From: Halosimplex aquaticum
GTDB lineage: Archaea > Halobacteriota > Halobacteria > Halobacteriales > Haloarculaceae
NCBI RefSeq assembly: GCF_028747785.1
Contig: NZ_CP118158.1
Span: 3,844,001 to 3,908,000, forward strand
DNA length: 64,000 nt
Direction of reading: 5' to 3'
Positions 1-9,729 of the stretch are shown one piece after another. A program made the translations under genes and the position numbers. The notes under the pieces were generated by a model that saw only the letters and a list, made by a program, of their open reading frames with translations, made no database searches and was not told where the DNA came from. Within the stretch, counting starts at the first letter, position 1. The number at the start of each line of letters is the position of its first letter.

Positions 1-117
1 AGAGACCGCCGACGGCAGTCGCTCGCTCTACAGCGGGCAGTCCCGGCGACGGCCGCGCCCGCTCCGCCTCGGCCAGAACAATGATTACCACGGCCGACGC
101 AGGTCAGCCAACGGTCG

Positions 118-2832
118 ATGACACGGTACAATCACGCGAGGGTGCAGGAGTACTGGCAGTACGTGTGGGACGCGGAGGGGGTCTACGAGGTGCCCGACGA
201 CGCCGCCGACCCCACCTACGTCCTCGGGATGTTCCCCTACACCTCCGGCACGCTCCACATGGGCCACGTCCGAAACTACGCGATCACGGACGCCTACGCC
301 CGCTACCGCGCGCTGCAGGGCGACGACGTCCTCCAGCCGATGGGCTGGGACGCGTTCGGCCTCCCCGCCGAGAACGCCGCCTACGAACGGAACACGGACC
401 CGGAGTCGTGGACCCGCTCGTGCATCGAACAGATGCGCGAGGAACTGGAGACCATGGGCTTCGGCTACGACTGGTCCCGGGAGATCACCACCTGTGACCC
501 CGAGTACTACCGGTGGAACCAGTGGCTCTTCAAGCGGTTCCACGAGGAGGGGCTGGTCGAGTACACCGGCGCCCGGGTCAACTGGTGTCCCGACTGCGAG
601 ACGGTGCTCGCCGACGCGCAGGTCGAACAGCCGACGGCCGGCGCCGGCGACGAGTCCGCAGCGGCCGACGGCGGCGCGGCCGACCACGCCCACGACGCCG
701 CAGTCGACCACTCCGCCGGCGTCTGCTGGCGCTGCGAGACGCCCGTCGAGCGCCGGGAACTCGACCAGTGGTTCTTCACGATCACCGACTACGCCGAGGA
801 ACTCGACGCCGGCCTGGACGACCTCGACGGGTGGCCCGACAGCGTCCGCGACATCCAGCGCAACTGGATCGGTCGCCAGGAGGGCGCGCACGTCACGTTC
901 GACGTCGACGACCCCGAGGGCGATGTGGAGGCCGACGGCGTCGACGTGTTCACGACCCGTCTCGACACCGTTTACGGTGCCACCTTCGTCGCGCTCTCGC
1001 CGGGTCACGACCTGGCGAGGGCCATCGCCGATCGCGACGAGGCGGTAGCCGAGTACGTCGACGACGTGACCAGCGCGGGCGCCGACGCGGGCGGCACCTC
1101 GGGCGTCGACACCGGGCTGACGGCGACCCATCCCATCACCGGCGAGGACGTGCCCGTCTACGTCGCCGCGTACGTCCTCGACGACGTGGGGACGGGCGCC
1201 GTGATGGGCGTTCCCGCCCACAACGAGCGCGACCACGCCTTCGCGGAGGCCCACGACCTCCCCGTCGAACAGGTGGTCGAACCGGTCGACGGCAGCCCGA
1301 CCGACCTGCCCGACACGCCCTACACCGACGACGGGATGCTCACCGACAGCGGCGAGTACGACGGCCTCGCGAGTTCCGCGGCGCGCGAGCGACTCCTGGG
1401 GGCGGACGGCGTCGAGTCGGCGACCGAGTACCGCCTCCGGGACTGGCTGATCTCCCGCCAGCGCTACTGGGGGACCCCCATCCCGATGATCCACTGCGAC
1501 GACTGCGGCCGGGTACCGGTCCCCGACGAGGACCTGCCGGTCGAACTCCCGCCGTACGTCCGCACCGCGGGCAACCCCCTCGAAGAGAGCGAGGAGTGGA
1601 AGTCCGTCGAGTGTCCGGAGTGCGGCGGCCCCGCCGAGCGCGAGACGGACACGATGGACACCTTCGTCGACTCCTCGTGGTACTTCCTGCGGTTCCTCTC
1701 GCCGGATCTCGACACGGCCCCGTTCGACACCGACCGCGCCGCCGACTGGCTCCCCGTCGACGTGTACGTCGGCGGCGAGGAGCACGCCATCCTCCACCTG
1801 CTGTACATCCGGTTTTTCACCCGCGCGCTGGCCGACCTCGGGCTGCTCGACACCCGCGAACCGGTCGAGCGCCTGATCAACCAGGGCACGGTGCTGTACG
1901 ACGGCGAGAAGATGTCCTCCTCGAAGGGCAACGCCATCGCGCCCCACGAGTACGGCGCGGAGACGACCCGGCTGTTCCTCCTGTCGGCGGCCCACCCCGC
2001 ACAGGACTTCGAGTGGACCGTCAAGCGCGTCGGCGACGTGTACGACTTCCAGCAGCGGCTGTTCTCGATGGTCGCCGACCGCGACGAGGTGCCGACCCGC
2101 GACGAGCGGGCGCCCCAGGACGACTACCTCCAGCGGGAAATCGACCGCACGGTCACCGCCGTCGCCGAGGAGTACGAGCGGTTCCGGTTCCACCGGGTCG
2201 TCAGCGAGACCCAGGGGTTCGCCCGCCTCCTGCGCCGCTACCGCGAGTACGGGCCCGTCGACGAGGAGACCTACGACCGGGGGCTGCGCGCGCTGACGCG
2301 CTTCGTCGCGCCGCTGGCGCCGTACCTCGGCGAGGAGCTGTGGAACCTGCTCGACACCGAGGGGCTGGTCGTCGAGGCCGACTGGCCGACGGTCCGCGAG
2401 CCCGTCGAGGACTACGGCCTCGAACGGCGCCTCGTCGAGACGACGCTCGACGACGTGCGCGACATCACCGAGGTCGTCGACATCGACGACCCGGAGACCA
2501 TCGAGATCGTCGCCGCCGAGGAGTGGAAGTACCGGGCCTACGAGCACGTCCGTCAGGCCGACCCGGGCGACGCCGTCGTCGGGTCCGCACTGGACGACGA
2601 CGCGATCGGCGAGCACGGCGACCGCGCCGCGGAGTACCTCGGCGACCTGGCCTCGCGCGCGGGAGCGCTCGAACCGGTGCTCGACGCCGAGCGCGAACTC
2701 GCGGTGCTGGAGGCGGCGGCGTGGCTGTTCGCCGACGAGTTTGGCGCCGACGTGGACGTCCGGCGCGCCGACGCCGACGACGACCTCGCCGCCAAGGCCG
2801 ACCCCTCCAAGCCAGCGATCCACATCGACTGA
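118..2832 (+). CDS. leuS: Leucyl-tRNA synthetase, bacterial-type
   Basis: Charges tRNA-Leu with leucine in the cytoplasm. The 904-residue protein has the class I signatures HMGH (residues 47-50) and KMSSS (598-602). The nearby [13 protein letters not shown] block is the form typical of bacterial LeuRS. Two Cys pairs (C157/C160 and C203/C206) look like a zinc knuckle. They are separated by an Ala/Asp/His-rich insert at about 163-201, probably a halophilic expansion next to the editing (CP1) domain. The chosen ATG begins [13 protein letters not shown], which matches the family's N-terminus. The long antisense reading frame opposite it is a GC-rich shadow. Family identity is certain. The bacterial affinity is my reading of motifs, not a tree. 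Confidence 0.97.
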   Translation: MTRYNHARVQEYWQYVWDAEGVYEVPDDAADPTYVLGMFPYTSGTLHMGHVRNYAITDAYARYRALQGDDVLQPMGWDAFGLPAENAAYERNTDPESWTRSCIEQMREELETMGFGYDWSREITTCDPEYYRWNQWLFKRFHEEGLVEYTGARVNWCPDCETVLADAQVEQPTAGAGDESAAADGGAADHAHDAAVDHSAGVCWRCETPVERRELDQWFFTITDYAEELDAGLDDLDGWPDSVRDIQRNWIGRQEGAHVTFDVDDPEGDVEADGVDVFTTRLDTVYGATFVALSPGHDLARAIADRDEAVAEYVDDVTSAGADAGGTSGVDTGLTATHPITGEDVPVYVAAYVLDDVGTGAVMGVPAHNERDHAFAEAHDLPVEQVVEPVDGSPTDLPDTPYTDDGMLTDSGEYDGLASSAARERLLGADGVESATEYRLRDWLISRQRYWGTPIPMIHCDDCGRVPVPDEDLPVELPPYVRTAGNPLEESEEWKSVECPECGGPAERETDTMDTFVDSSWYFLRFLSPDLDTAPFDTDRAADWLPVDVYVGGEEHAILHLLYIRFFTRALADLGLLDTREPVERLINQGTVLYDGEKMSSSKGNAIAPHEYGAETTRLFLLSAAHPAQDFEWTVKRVGDVYDFQQRLFSMVADRDEVPTRDERAPQDDYLQREIDRTVTAVAEEYERFRFHRVVSETQGFARLLRRYREYGPVDEETYDRGLRALTRFVAPLAPYLGEELWNLLDTEGLVVEADWPTVREPVEDYGLERRLVETTLDDVRDITEVVDIDDPETIEIVAAEEWKYRAYEHVRQADPGDAVVGSALDDDAIGEHGDRAAEYLGDLASRAGALEPVLDAERELAVLEAAAWLFADEFGADVDVRRADADDDLAAKADPSKPAIHID

Positions 2833-2860
2833 TGGCGCCGACTCGCGGGACCGAGTGGAG

Positions 2861-4018
2861 ATGACGCCGACCCGCCGTGCGGTCCTCGCCGCGTCCGTCG
2901 GGGGCGTCGCCGGGCTGGCCGTCCTCGGCGGGACCGTTCGCCGGCGGACTCGCCGCGCGGTCCCGCCGACCGTCCCGGGCGACGGCGACACCCGCATCGG
3001 CTTCGTCGGCGACGTGATGCTCGGGAGAAACGTGAACGACCGCTGGTCCGGAACCGGCAGCAGCGAATCGCAGGCCGGCGGCGATTCCGCGTCCGGCGCC
3101 GACCCCGCCGGCGTCTGGGGGTCGACCCTGCCGTCGCTCCGGGCGCTCGACGGCCTCTTTCTGAACCTGGAGTGTTGCCTCTCGACGCGCGGCGAGCGCC
3201 GACCGAACCGAACGTACTACTTCCGGGCGGACCCCGAGTGGGCAGTCCCCGCCCTCGACACGGCCGGCACCGCCTACGCCTCGCTCGCCAACAACCACCT
3301 CCTCGACTACGGCCCGACCGCCCTGCTGGACACCGTCGACCACCTCTCGGAGGCGGACATCGCCAACGCCGGCGCGGGCGCCGACCGCGCGGCGGCGACC
3401 GAACCCACCGTGGCGACCGTCGGGGACCTCGATATCGGCGTCGTCGCGTTCACCGACCAGTCGCGCTCCTACGGGGCAGGGACCGACGCTCCCGGGACAG
3501 CCTGGACGTCTCTGGACAGCCGCGATCCCGAAACGCGAGCGGTCGTCGGCGATGCGCTCCGGCAGGTCCGCGAGCGCGACCCCGACCTGGTCGTCGCGTC
3601 GCTGCACTGGGGGCCGAACTGGGAGGTCCGCCCGTCGGGGACCCAGCGGCGGTTCGCCCGCTGGCTGATCGACGCCGGCGTCGACGTCGTCCACGGCCAC
3701 AGCGCCCACGTGATCCAGGGGATCGAGGTCTATCGCGGCCGTCCCATCGTCTACGATATCGGCGACTACGTCGACGACTACGTGATAAAGCCCGACCTCC
3801 ACAACGACCGGAGCGTCCGCGTCGAACTCGCGATCGAAGACGGGCGCCTCGAACGCCTGTGCGTCGCGCCGGTCGAAATCGTCGACGAACGCGTCGACCG
3901 AGCGACCGGCGACGCCGCCGCGTGGGTCCGCGATCGGGTGCGGACGCTCTCGGAGGAGTTCGGAACGACCGTCGAGCGGGACGGGCGCGGGCTGTCGATC
4001 CCGCTGGCGGCCGACTGA
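2861..4018 (+). CDS. CapA family protein (metallophosphoesterase-like)
   Basis: This 385-residue protein resembles CapA/PgsA, the metallophosphoesterase-fold proteins linked to poly-gamma-glutamate capsule. Visible motifs are GDVMLGR (metal-ligand Asp at residue 51), LANNHLLDYG, LHWGPNWE and HGHSAHVIQG, in the family order. The N-terminus TRRAVLAASVGGVAG is a twin-arginine-like hydrophobic signal, so export is likely. The start is the ATG 28 nt after the leuS stop. An upstream in-frame extension lies inside leuS and is unlikely. No pgs/cap partner genes are nearby, so a role in capsule is not shown. It could act on another surface polymer or phosphoester. Confidence 0.85.
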   Translation: MTPTRRAVLAASVGGVAGLAVLGGTVRRRTRRAVPPTVPGDGDTRIGFVGDVMLGRNVNDRWSGTGSSESQAGGDSASGADPAGVWGSTLPSLRALDGLFLNLECCLSTRGERRPNRTYYFRADPEWAVPALDTAGTAYASLANNHLLDYGPTALLDTVDHLSEADIANAGAGADRAAATEPTVATVGDLDIGVVAFTDQSRSYGAGTDAPGTAWTSLDSRDPETRAVVGDALRQVRERDPDLVVASLHWGPNWEVRPSGTQRRFARWLIDAGVDVVHGHSAHVIQGIEVYRGRPIVYDIGDYVDDYVIKPDLHNDRSVRVELAIEDGRLERLCVAPVEIVDERVDRATGDAAAWVRDRVRTLSEEFGTTVERDGRGLSIPLAAD

Positions 4019-4100
4019 GCCGTCGACCGCGACCATCTGTCGGTGGCGTCTCCCGCCGCGAGATGCGACCCGTTTTGGGCGAGGGGTCCGAACGGCCGCC

Positions 4101-5138
4101 ATGACACGGATCGGAGTCGTCGGCGCGGGCGCGGCGGCCGCGGCCGCGACGTACGTCCTCGACGGAGCGCTCCCGTCGGCCGGGGTGACGGTGCTGGAGA
4201 AGTCCCGCGGCGTCTGCGGCCGCGCTGCGACGCGCCGCCGCGGCGAGGTCACCTACGACTACGGCGCCAACTACGTCACGAGCGACGACGAGCGGGTCGT
4301 CGAGTTGCTAACCGAGACGCTCGACGCCGACGGCCTCGTCGACGTGACCGAGCCGATCTACACCTTCGACGCCGACGGCGACGTCTCCGAGGGGCGGGAC
4401 AACGACGGCCACAAGTGGACGTATCGCGAGGGACTCACCCAGATCGCCAAGCGGCTGTTCGGCGAGACTGACGCCACGGTCCACACCGAAACTCGCGTCG
4501 AGACGCTCGTCTGCGACGGCGAACAGTGGCGGGTCGTCGACGCCGACGGCGGGGAGTGGGGACCGTTCGACGCGCTCCTCTTGAACCCGCCCGCGCCGCA
4601 GTCGGCCGAGTTGCTCCGCGACGCCGAGTGGGAGAGCGAGGCCCGAACGGCGCTCGCGGACGCCGCCGAGGCGGTCCCCTACCGGACGATCTGGACCGCG
4701 GTGCTGGGCTACGAGTTCGAACTCGACCGACCCTACTACGCGCTAATAAACCCGGACCGAGAACACGAGATCGGCTGGATCGCCCGCGAGGAGTGCAAAC
4801 CCGAGCATGTCCCCGACGGCGAGACGGTGCTCGTCGTCCAGGCCAACCCCGAGTGGTCGGTCGAGTACTACGACAACGATCCCACGGGGAACATCTACGA
4901 ACTCGCCCACTTGACCGCCGACGTAATCGGTCACGGGGGCCTCGCCGAACCCGCGTGGACCGACCACCAGGGCTGGCGCTACGCCCTGCCCGACGAGGGG
5001 GTCCGACGGGGCGCCGTCGACGACGCAGCGGACGCAGATCTCTACGCCGTCGGCGACTGGGTCGCCGGCGAGGCCCGCCTCCACGCGGCGCTCCGGAACG
5101 GGCTGGACACCGGCGAGCGAGTCGCCCACTCGCTCTGA
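4101..5138 (+). CDS. Renalase-like FAD-dependent oxidoreductase
   Basis: The 345-residue protein starts with a Rossmann dinucleotide-binding loop, GVVGAGAAAAAATYVL. A second conserved stretch follows (EKSRGVCGRAATRR, then YDYGANY), typical of renalase / NAD(P)-binding amine-oxidase-like flavoproteins. The C-terminal AVGDWVAGEARLHAALRNG is the usual closing FAD motif. It probably oxidises a small amine or reduced nicotinamide in the cytoplasm. The substrate cannot be read from sequence. The ATG follows a short gap after the CapA gene on the same strand. The next gene is convergent and starts its stop codon 3 nt away. Confidence 0.87.
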   Translation: MTRIGVVGAGAAAAAATYVLDGALPSAGVTVLEKSRGVCGRAATRRRGEVTYDYGANYVTSDDERVVELLTETLDADGLVDVTEPIYTFDADGDVSEGRDNDGHKWTYREGLTQIAKRLFGETDATVHTETRVETLVCDGEQWRVVDADGGEWGPFDALLLNPPAPQSAELLRDAEWESEARTALADAAEAVPYRTIWTAVLGYEFELDRPYYALINPDREHEIGWIAREECKPEHVPDGETVLVVQANPEWSVEYYDNDPTGNIYELAHLTADVIGHGGLAEPAWTDHQGWRYALPDEGVRRGAVDDAADADLYAVGDWVAGEARLHAALRNGLDTGERVAHSL

Positions 5139-5140
5139 GG

Positions 5141-5782
5141 TCACGAGGGCGTCGACCCGCTCGACCGGTCGGCCCGTGACCGGGCGCGGAGATAGTACAG
5201 GCCGACGGTGATTACGGCGGCGACGACGAACCCGGCTATCGACTGGGCCCACGTGTGCGCGTTCACGGCCACGCGGTTCGGGACCATCAACACCGGGATG
5301 GCGAGCAGCGGGACGTATCGCCGGTCGAGCAGCGAGAGGTACAACAGCGGCGCCAGCGCGATGAGCACGTGGCCGGAGATGTCCCAGAACGGCGAGAGGA
5401 GCGCGTAGGGTGCGATCACGACCGCGAGCGTCACCATCGCGTCCGGGATGATCTCCCCCCAGTCGTAGCGTCGCCAGACGTACCACGTCGTCCCGGCGGC
5501 GATCAGCACGCCGCTGGCGACCATCTCGTCGAGTTGCCAGCTGCTCCCCCCGAGGGCCGTCGAGAGCCCGCTCCGGCCGACCAGGAAGTACGCGACCGTC
5601 GGGACGAGCGCGAGGACGCCCGCGCCGAGGAAGGCCCCGAGCCTCCGCCAGAGCACGGCGCGGGCGGCAGACTGCTCGCGCCACTCGTAGTGGATCAGCA
5701 ACGCGATGCCGAGCGCCAGTACGGTGATCGGGTGGAAGACGTACGGGAACAGCTCGTTCGCTCGCTGGAGCGCCCCAGGCAC
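5141..5782 (-). CDS. Divergent PAP2-superfamily membrane protein
   Basis: This 213-residue polytopic protein has about six hydrophobic segments. It keeps a core SGH motif (DISGHVLIALAPLL) and an R-x5-H arrangement (NRVAVNAHTWAQSIAG), both features of PAP2 lipid phosphatases. The first family motif, KxxxxxxRP, is absent. The Asp that normally follows the catalytic His is a Gln. It is therefore a divergent PAP2-like protein, possibly acting on isoprenoid or lipid phosphates, or a non-catalytic relative. It starts with GTG. A second, canonical PAP2 gene lies just upstream on the same strand. Confidence 0.75.
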   Translation of the reverse strand: MPGALQRANELFPYVFHPITVLALGIALLIHYEWREQSAARAVLWRRLGAFLGAGVLALVPTVAYFLVGRSGLSTALGGSSWQLDEMVASGVLIAAGTTWYVWRRYDWGEIIPDAMVTLAVVIAPYALLSPFWDISGHVLIALAPLLYLSLLDRRYVPLLAIPVLMVPNRVAVNAHTWAQSIAGFVVAAVITVGLYYLRARSRADRSSGSTPS

Positions 5783-5862
5783 GCCGGGAGATACGGCGTC
5801 GACACGGATAACCCGACGGTCGGCATACTCCGGGCCGCGGACGCTGGCAGCGCTCCGGGCCC

Positions 5863-6708
5863 TCAGGCGGGCTCGGCGGCGTCACGGTCGTCTAGCTCGG
5901 CCACGGCGGCCGGCGCGCCGATGAGACCGGCCCCGAGAACCACCGTGAGAACGAAGATGACGATCGGCGGCGGCACGATTTTGATGACGACGTACCCGAG
6001 CACGGCCAGGATCGGGAGCACGACGGCGACGAGCGCAACGCGGAGCGACGTCCGATCGACGGTCGACCCGCTGCCGGCGAGTTCCCAGACGGTCGCCGCG
6101 CCGACGGCCGAGCCGAAGAGTATCACGCCGTCGCGGCTGAAGTCGCTGACGACGAGCGCGACCCCGGCGACCGCGACTGCCAGCAGGAACCCCGAACGCG
6201 GGTCCCGGCGGGTGATCCCGAACGCGACGAGGAGGAAACCGACGCCGAAGACGATCCCGGCGAGCACGTCGCGGACGAAGTGGACGCCGAGGACGACCCG
6301 CGAGAGGGCGATCAGGCCGATCAGCGCCGCGACGGCCCCGTATCTGACGAGGTCGGAGAAGGCGTCGTGTTCGATGGCGAGCGTCCCGTAGGCGATCGTC
6401 GCGCCGGTCGCGTGTCCGCTCGGGAAGCTAAAGCCGTCGATAGGAACGACGTTCACCTCGGCCGGCGGGCGCGGGACCGCGAAGAAGTACTTGAGCGCCG
6501 TTATCAGCGCCATCCCGCCGACGACGATGGCGATGGCGTGGGCGCCACGCTCGCGGTCGACGAACCAGTAGTCGAGGGTGAACACGACGAGGAACACGCC
6601 GACGTTCCCGAGGCGCGTGATCCCGAGGAAGACCGGGACGAGCCACTGGGGCACGGCCGCGCGGACCGCGTCTCCGAGTGCCTGAAAGAGGAGGACGCTC
6701 CCGGTCAT
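5863..6708 (-). CDS. PAP2-family membrane phosphatase
   Basis: Integral membrane phosphatase of the PAP2 superfamily, which dephosphorylates lipid or polyprenyl phosphates. All three signature motifs are visible in order: KYFFAVPRP, PSGH in a FPSGHATGATIAYG context, and SRVVLGVHFVRD. About seven further hydrophobic helices follow, including a C-terminal half without catalytic residues. I chose the ATG at 6708; a TTG one codon earlier is in frame. It is related in layout to the PAP2 gene at 37836-38684. The substrate is unknown. Confidence 0.88.
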   Translation of the reverse strand: MTGSVLLFQALGDAVRAAVPQWLVPVFLGITRLGNVGVFLVVFTLDYWFVDRERGAHAIAIVVGGMALITALKYFFAVPRPPAEVNVVPIDGFSFPSGHATGATIAYGTLAIEHDAFSDLVRYGAVAALIGLIALSRVVLGVHFVRDVLAGIVFGVGFLLVAFGITRRDPRSGFLLAVAVAGVALVVSDFSRDGVILFGSAVGAATVWELAGSGSTVDRTSLRVALVAVVLPILAVLGYVVIKIVPPPIVIFVLTVVLGAGLIGAPAAVAELDDRDAAEPA

Positions 6709-6796
6709 CAACCTCCGTTGGGGCCTGGGACACTTGGACGTGGCGTCGGCGGGTGCACGGGCAACGAAGCGGGCGTTCGGCGTCCGCGTCGGGCGG

Positions 6797-7453
6797 TCAG
6801 TCGCCGAAGACGCCCCGGGAGAACGCGGCCGCGACGCCGTCGAAGTAGCCGGTCCCCCAGAGCGCGACGGCGGCGGCCGCGATCGTGTTGAACGTGAGGT
6901 CGGCGACGATGTCCGAGACGCCGTACTGGACGAGCACCTCGGTGCCGGTCAGGGCGGCCCCGACCGCGCCGGCGGCGAACTCCCCGATCTCCCAGGCGAC
7001 GCCGAAGGCCATCACGAGCGCGAGCGTGAAGACGAACCGGAACTCCTCGGGGAACTCGGCGCGTCTGGAGCTCTCGTCGACCGCCTCCACGACGGCGTAG
7101 CCGACCCCTGCGACGAAGGCCGCCGAGACCATGTGCGCGACCTGGTCGTAGGAGGCGAGGAGACCCGTCTGCTGGTCGTACGGGCCGAGGAATCCGCCGA
7201 CGTGTATCGCCGCCGCGACGGCGATCCACAGCGACAGCCGCGGGTCGATCTCGTGGTCGAACAACCAGGCGACGCCCGCCGGGACGAGCGTGACGCCGAG
7301 CGAGAGGACGCCGTTGACCGCCACGCCGACTCGACCGCTGATAGCGCCGTACGCCGTCATGACGACGATGACGAGTTGCAACAGCCTCGCGCCGGCGGTC
7401 GGCAGGCCGCCGACTGTCGGCAGGCGCTCGGCGAACCCGGAGCGGGGCGTCAC
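6797..7453 (-). CDS. Polytopic membrane protein, DUF2238-like
   Basis: A 218-residue protein with about six membrane helices. The segments YDQVAHMVSAAFVAGVGY, AWEIGEF and a late Asp-rich DIVADLTFNTIAAA resemble the conserved His/Glu/Asp pattern of the DUF2238 (YjdF) family, whose function is unknown. The start is a GTG that overlaps the stop of the upstream gene by 4 bp (GTGA), so the two are probably translated together. The reading frame is open further upstream, but that part is the shadow of the upstream gene. The family call is by eye. Confidence 0.68.
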   Translation of the reverse strand: MTPRSGFAERLPTVGGLPTAGARLLQLVIVVMTAYGAISGRVGVAVNGVLSLGVTLVPAGVAWLFDHEIDPRLSLWIAVAAAIHVGGFLGPYDQQTGLLASYDQVAHMVSAAFVAGVGYAVVEAVDESSRRAEFPEEFRFVFTLALVMAFGVAWEIGEFAAGAVGAALTGTEVLVQYGVSDIVADLTFNTIAAAAVALWGTGYFDGVAAAFSRGVFGD

Positions 7454-8037
7454 CGCAGGTCCCTCCAGGGGGTGCGGTCGATCCCGTGGCCGGGGCTCAC
7501 CCGGCGGACGTACGCCTCGAAGACGGCACCCGCCACCACGCCGATCGCCGTGGCCAGGATCAGTTCCCACATGACCGCGTTCTGCTCGCCGAGCAGGTGG
7601 GTCCCGAACGCGGCGTCGTAGCCGTAGCGGACGACGACCCAGAGGCCGGCGACGGCCATCGTCAGGACGACCACGAACCCGACGGCGAAGTCCGGCGTCA
7701 TCTCCACGTCGGTGAACGCGTCGAGTTCGACGGCCACCACCAGCGCCAGCGCCGCCACGACGGCGTAGGCCGCCCGGTCGGGGGCGACGCCAACGGACGG
7801 CGCGGCGACCGGGACCGCCGCGACCGCGAGCACTTCCCAGGCGACCATCTCCTTCGGGTCGCGGGCGACGACCGGCGGGACGAGGGCGGCGACCACAGTC
7901 ACCGCGACGACACCGACCCACTGCTCAGCGCCCGCGAACGCGCGCTCGACGCCGACGGCACAGAGGACGACGACGATCAGCCAGCCGATCGCCGCGTTCG
8001 TCGCCTCGTAGTCGAGCAGGTCAGACGGTTGTCGCAT
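7450..8037 (-). CDS. Haloarchaeal multi-pass membrane protein
   Basis: This 195-residue protein has about six hydrophobic helices and no soluble domain. It shares with its downstream neighbour an acidic ELDAFTDVEMTPD loop and a helix containing WELILATAIGVVAGAVFE, so the two may be distant relatives that form a complex. It begins with ATG (MRQPSDLLDYEATNA). Its stop overlaps the neighbour's GTG start by 4 bp. I do not recognise the function. Confidence 0.65.
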   Translation of the reverse strand: MRQPSDLLDYEATNAAIGWLIVVVLCAVGVERAFAGAEQWVGVVAVTVVAALVPPVVARDPKEMVAWEVLAVAAVPVAAPSVGVAPDRAAYAVVAALALVVAVELDAFTDVEMTPDFAVGFVVVLTMAVAGLWVVVRYGYDAAFGTHLLGEQNAVMWELILATAIGVVAGAVFEAYVRRVSPGHGIDRTPWRDLR

Positions 8038-8088
8038 GATGCGGTGAGATCTGGGGACTGCGGACGGCGGCCGACGGCCCGACTTCGT

Positions 8089-8961
8089 TCAGTAGTCCGA
8101 TCGCTCGCCGGTGGCTCCCCGCTCGGCGTCGTCGGAACCGTACGTCTCGCGGTCGACCTGCCGGTGTTCGTCCCGCTCGGGCGGGGCGAGGTGGCTGCGG
8201 TGCCACCGGGTCAGGAGGTCCTCTGTCTCGTCGAGCCACGACGTCTCGCCGGGCTGGACGTCGAGCGCCAGGTCGTACTCCCGGTCCTCGACGAGGTCGG
8301 CGTCGCCGGCGCGGTCCTCCTCGCGGGGCTCCTCGGCGACGAGGTATCGCTCCTCGACGTGGACGTCGACTTCGTCGTCGACCTCGTCGCCCCTGATACC
8401 GAACTCCCGTTCGAGGACGTGGACGCGGTCGGTCTCGTCCGCGAAGGTGTGCGAGCCCCAGAACGCCGCGTCGACGTCGGCCGACTCGGCGAGGTTGCGC
8501 TGCTGGAACTCGGTGTACTCGTGGTCGAATCCCGGTGGGAGCAGGTGGCCCGACGTCGGGTGGTCGTCGTCGTGCTCCGGCGTATCGAGGTGGTCGCGGG
8601 CGAACGACGACAGCCAGTGCCAGTCGTGCTCCTCGCCGATGTCCACGAGGTGGTCGCCCAGCGACTCGTCCTCGTCGACGGCCCGCCCGTCCTCCTCGAC
8701 GACGACTCGGTCGTTGTCGGGGTCGTAGCGCCCGCGGTGGACGGTGTCCTCCTGTGAGGCGTAGAAGAACGCGTTTCCGGACGCGCCCATGCCGCCGACG
8801 CCGACCCACTCGACGTCTTCCAGTTGTTCGTTCTCCTCGTCCTCCGGCGTCTCCCGTTCGACCGTCAGGTCGTCGTAGGCGTCGTACCGCCGCACGGGCC
8901 AGTCGTCGAACCGCGGGTCCGTCACGGGTTCGGGCTCCGTGTCGTGGTCGGGGTCGCGCAT
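8089..8961 (-). CDS. Highly acidic hypothetical protein
   Basis: A 290-residue soluble protein without Cys, signal peptide or membrane segment. It is very rich in Asp, Glu, His and Arg. Visible pockets of order are VEWVGVGGMGASGNAFFYAS near residue 50, several EHDWHWLSSFARDHLD-type His/Trp clusters in the middle, and an acidic, disordered-looking C-terminus. I do not recognise the family. Its composition is as expected for a cytoplasmic haloarchaeal protein. It is a single gene with a short gap to both neighbours. Confidence 0.6.
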   Translation of the reverse strand: MRDPDHDTEPEPVTDPRFDDWPVRRYDAYDDLTVERETPEDEENEQLEDVEWVGVGGMGASGNAFFYASQEDTVHRGRYDPDNDRVVVEEDGRAVDEDESLGDHLVDIGEEHDWHWLSSFARDHLDTPEHDDDHPTSGHLLPPGFDHEYTEFQQRNLAESADVDAAFWGSHTFADETDRVHVLEREFGIRGDEVDDEVDVHVEERYLVAEEPREEDRAGDADLVEDREYDLALDVQPGETSWLDETEDLLTRWHRSHLAPPERDEHRQVDRETYGSDDAERGATGERSDY

Positions 8962-9082
8962 AGGGTGACCTACAACGTTCGCGGTGAAAGGAAAGAGCCG
9001 CCTACGGCACCGGCGTGGCGACGGGCGCGCCGTCGGCCCGGGTATTTCGGGCTTACTCGCCCGTCATCCTGTACCCTCGCGT

Positions 9083-9556
9083 TCACGCGGGGCCGTCGGT
9101 GGCCGCGTCGGTCCCCGGAGTCTCCGCGGTGGAGCCCGCCGCCGCGTCGACGGCCCGGTCGGCGTACCACAGGACCGAGAAGTCCTGCGGGCTCGGCAGC
9201 GCGCAGGCCATCCAGCCGAGCACGGCGAACCGGGCGACCCCCTCGCTGGCGAACGGGTCGGCGACGACGCCGACCGGGACGAGCGCGAGCGGCGCGACCA
9301 GCGCCAGCGGCATCATCGCGGAGACGCGCAGCAGCCACGCCGGCGTCTCGGCGCCGGGTCGCGGCCTGACGGCGGCCCACTCGCCGCGCAGTCCCGCCTG
9401 GAGGAGTCCGCCGTCGCTACCGGGGAACCAGTCGATCACGTGGGGGACGCCGGCCGCGCGCAGGACGGCGGCGTGCGCCAGTTCGTGGGCGACGAGGCCG
9501 ATACTGACAGCGGAGGCGAGCGCGACCAGCGCGGCGAGAATCTCGATAGGCGTCAT
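9083..9556 (-). CDS. Small membrane metallopeptidase-like protein (HELAH)
   Basis: This 157-residue protein has a zinc-binding HELAH motif (H24-H28) inside its first hydrophobic helix, as in site-2 protease (M50) family members. Two or more further helices follow. It is shorter than typical M50 enzymes. No clear second motif (NxxPxxxxDG) is present, so catalysis is uncertain. DUF3267-type zincin-like membrane proteins are an alternative. It probably sits in the cytoplasmic membrane. The start ATG gives MTPIEILAALVALAS. Confidence 0.6.
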   Translation of the reverse strand: MTPIEILAALVALASAVSIGLVAHELAHAAVLRAAGVPHVIDWFPGSDGGLLQAGLRGEWAAVRPRPGAETPAWLLRVSAMMPLALVAPLALVPVGVVADPFASEGVARFAVLGWMACALPSPQDFSVLWYADRAVDAAAGSTAETPGTDAATDGPA

Positions 9557-9729
9557 CTACTTCGCGTACGTTAGTCTTACCCGACCGATCGACAGTCATC
9601 AATCTGTCGGTCGGTCCCGGCCCGGCGTCCGACGCCGGAACACCCCCGGGTAATCGTCAGTGACCCGTCGCCCGGAGCGCGGCCGGCCTCGCCGCGGGAC
9701 CTATGTACGGCAGTTCCCTAGACGGAGTC

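Noticed and set aside
85..2997. A 970-codon open frame antisense to leuS
   Set aside because: GC-rich codon bias creates long antisense frames; it has no recognisable motif and overlaps a clear leuS.
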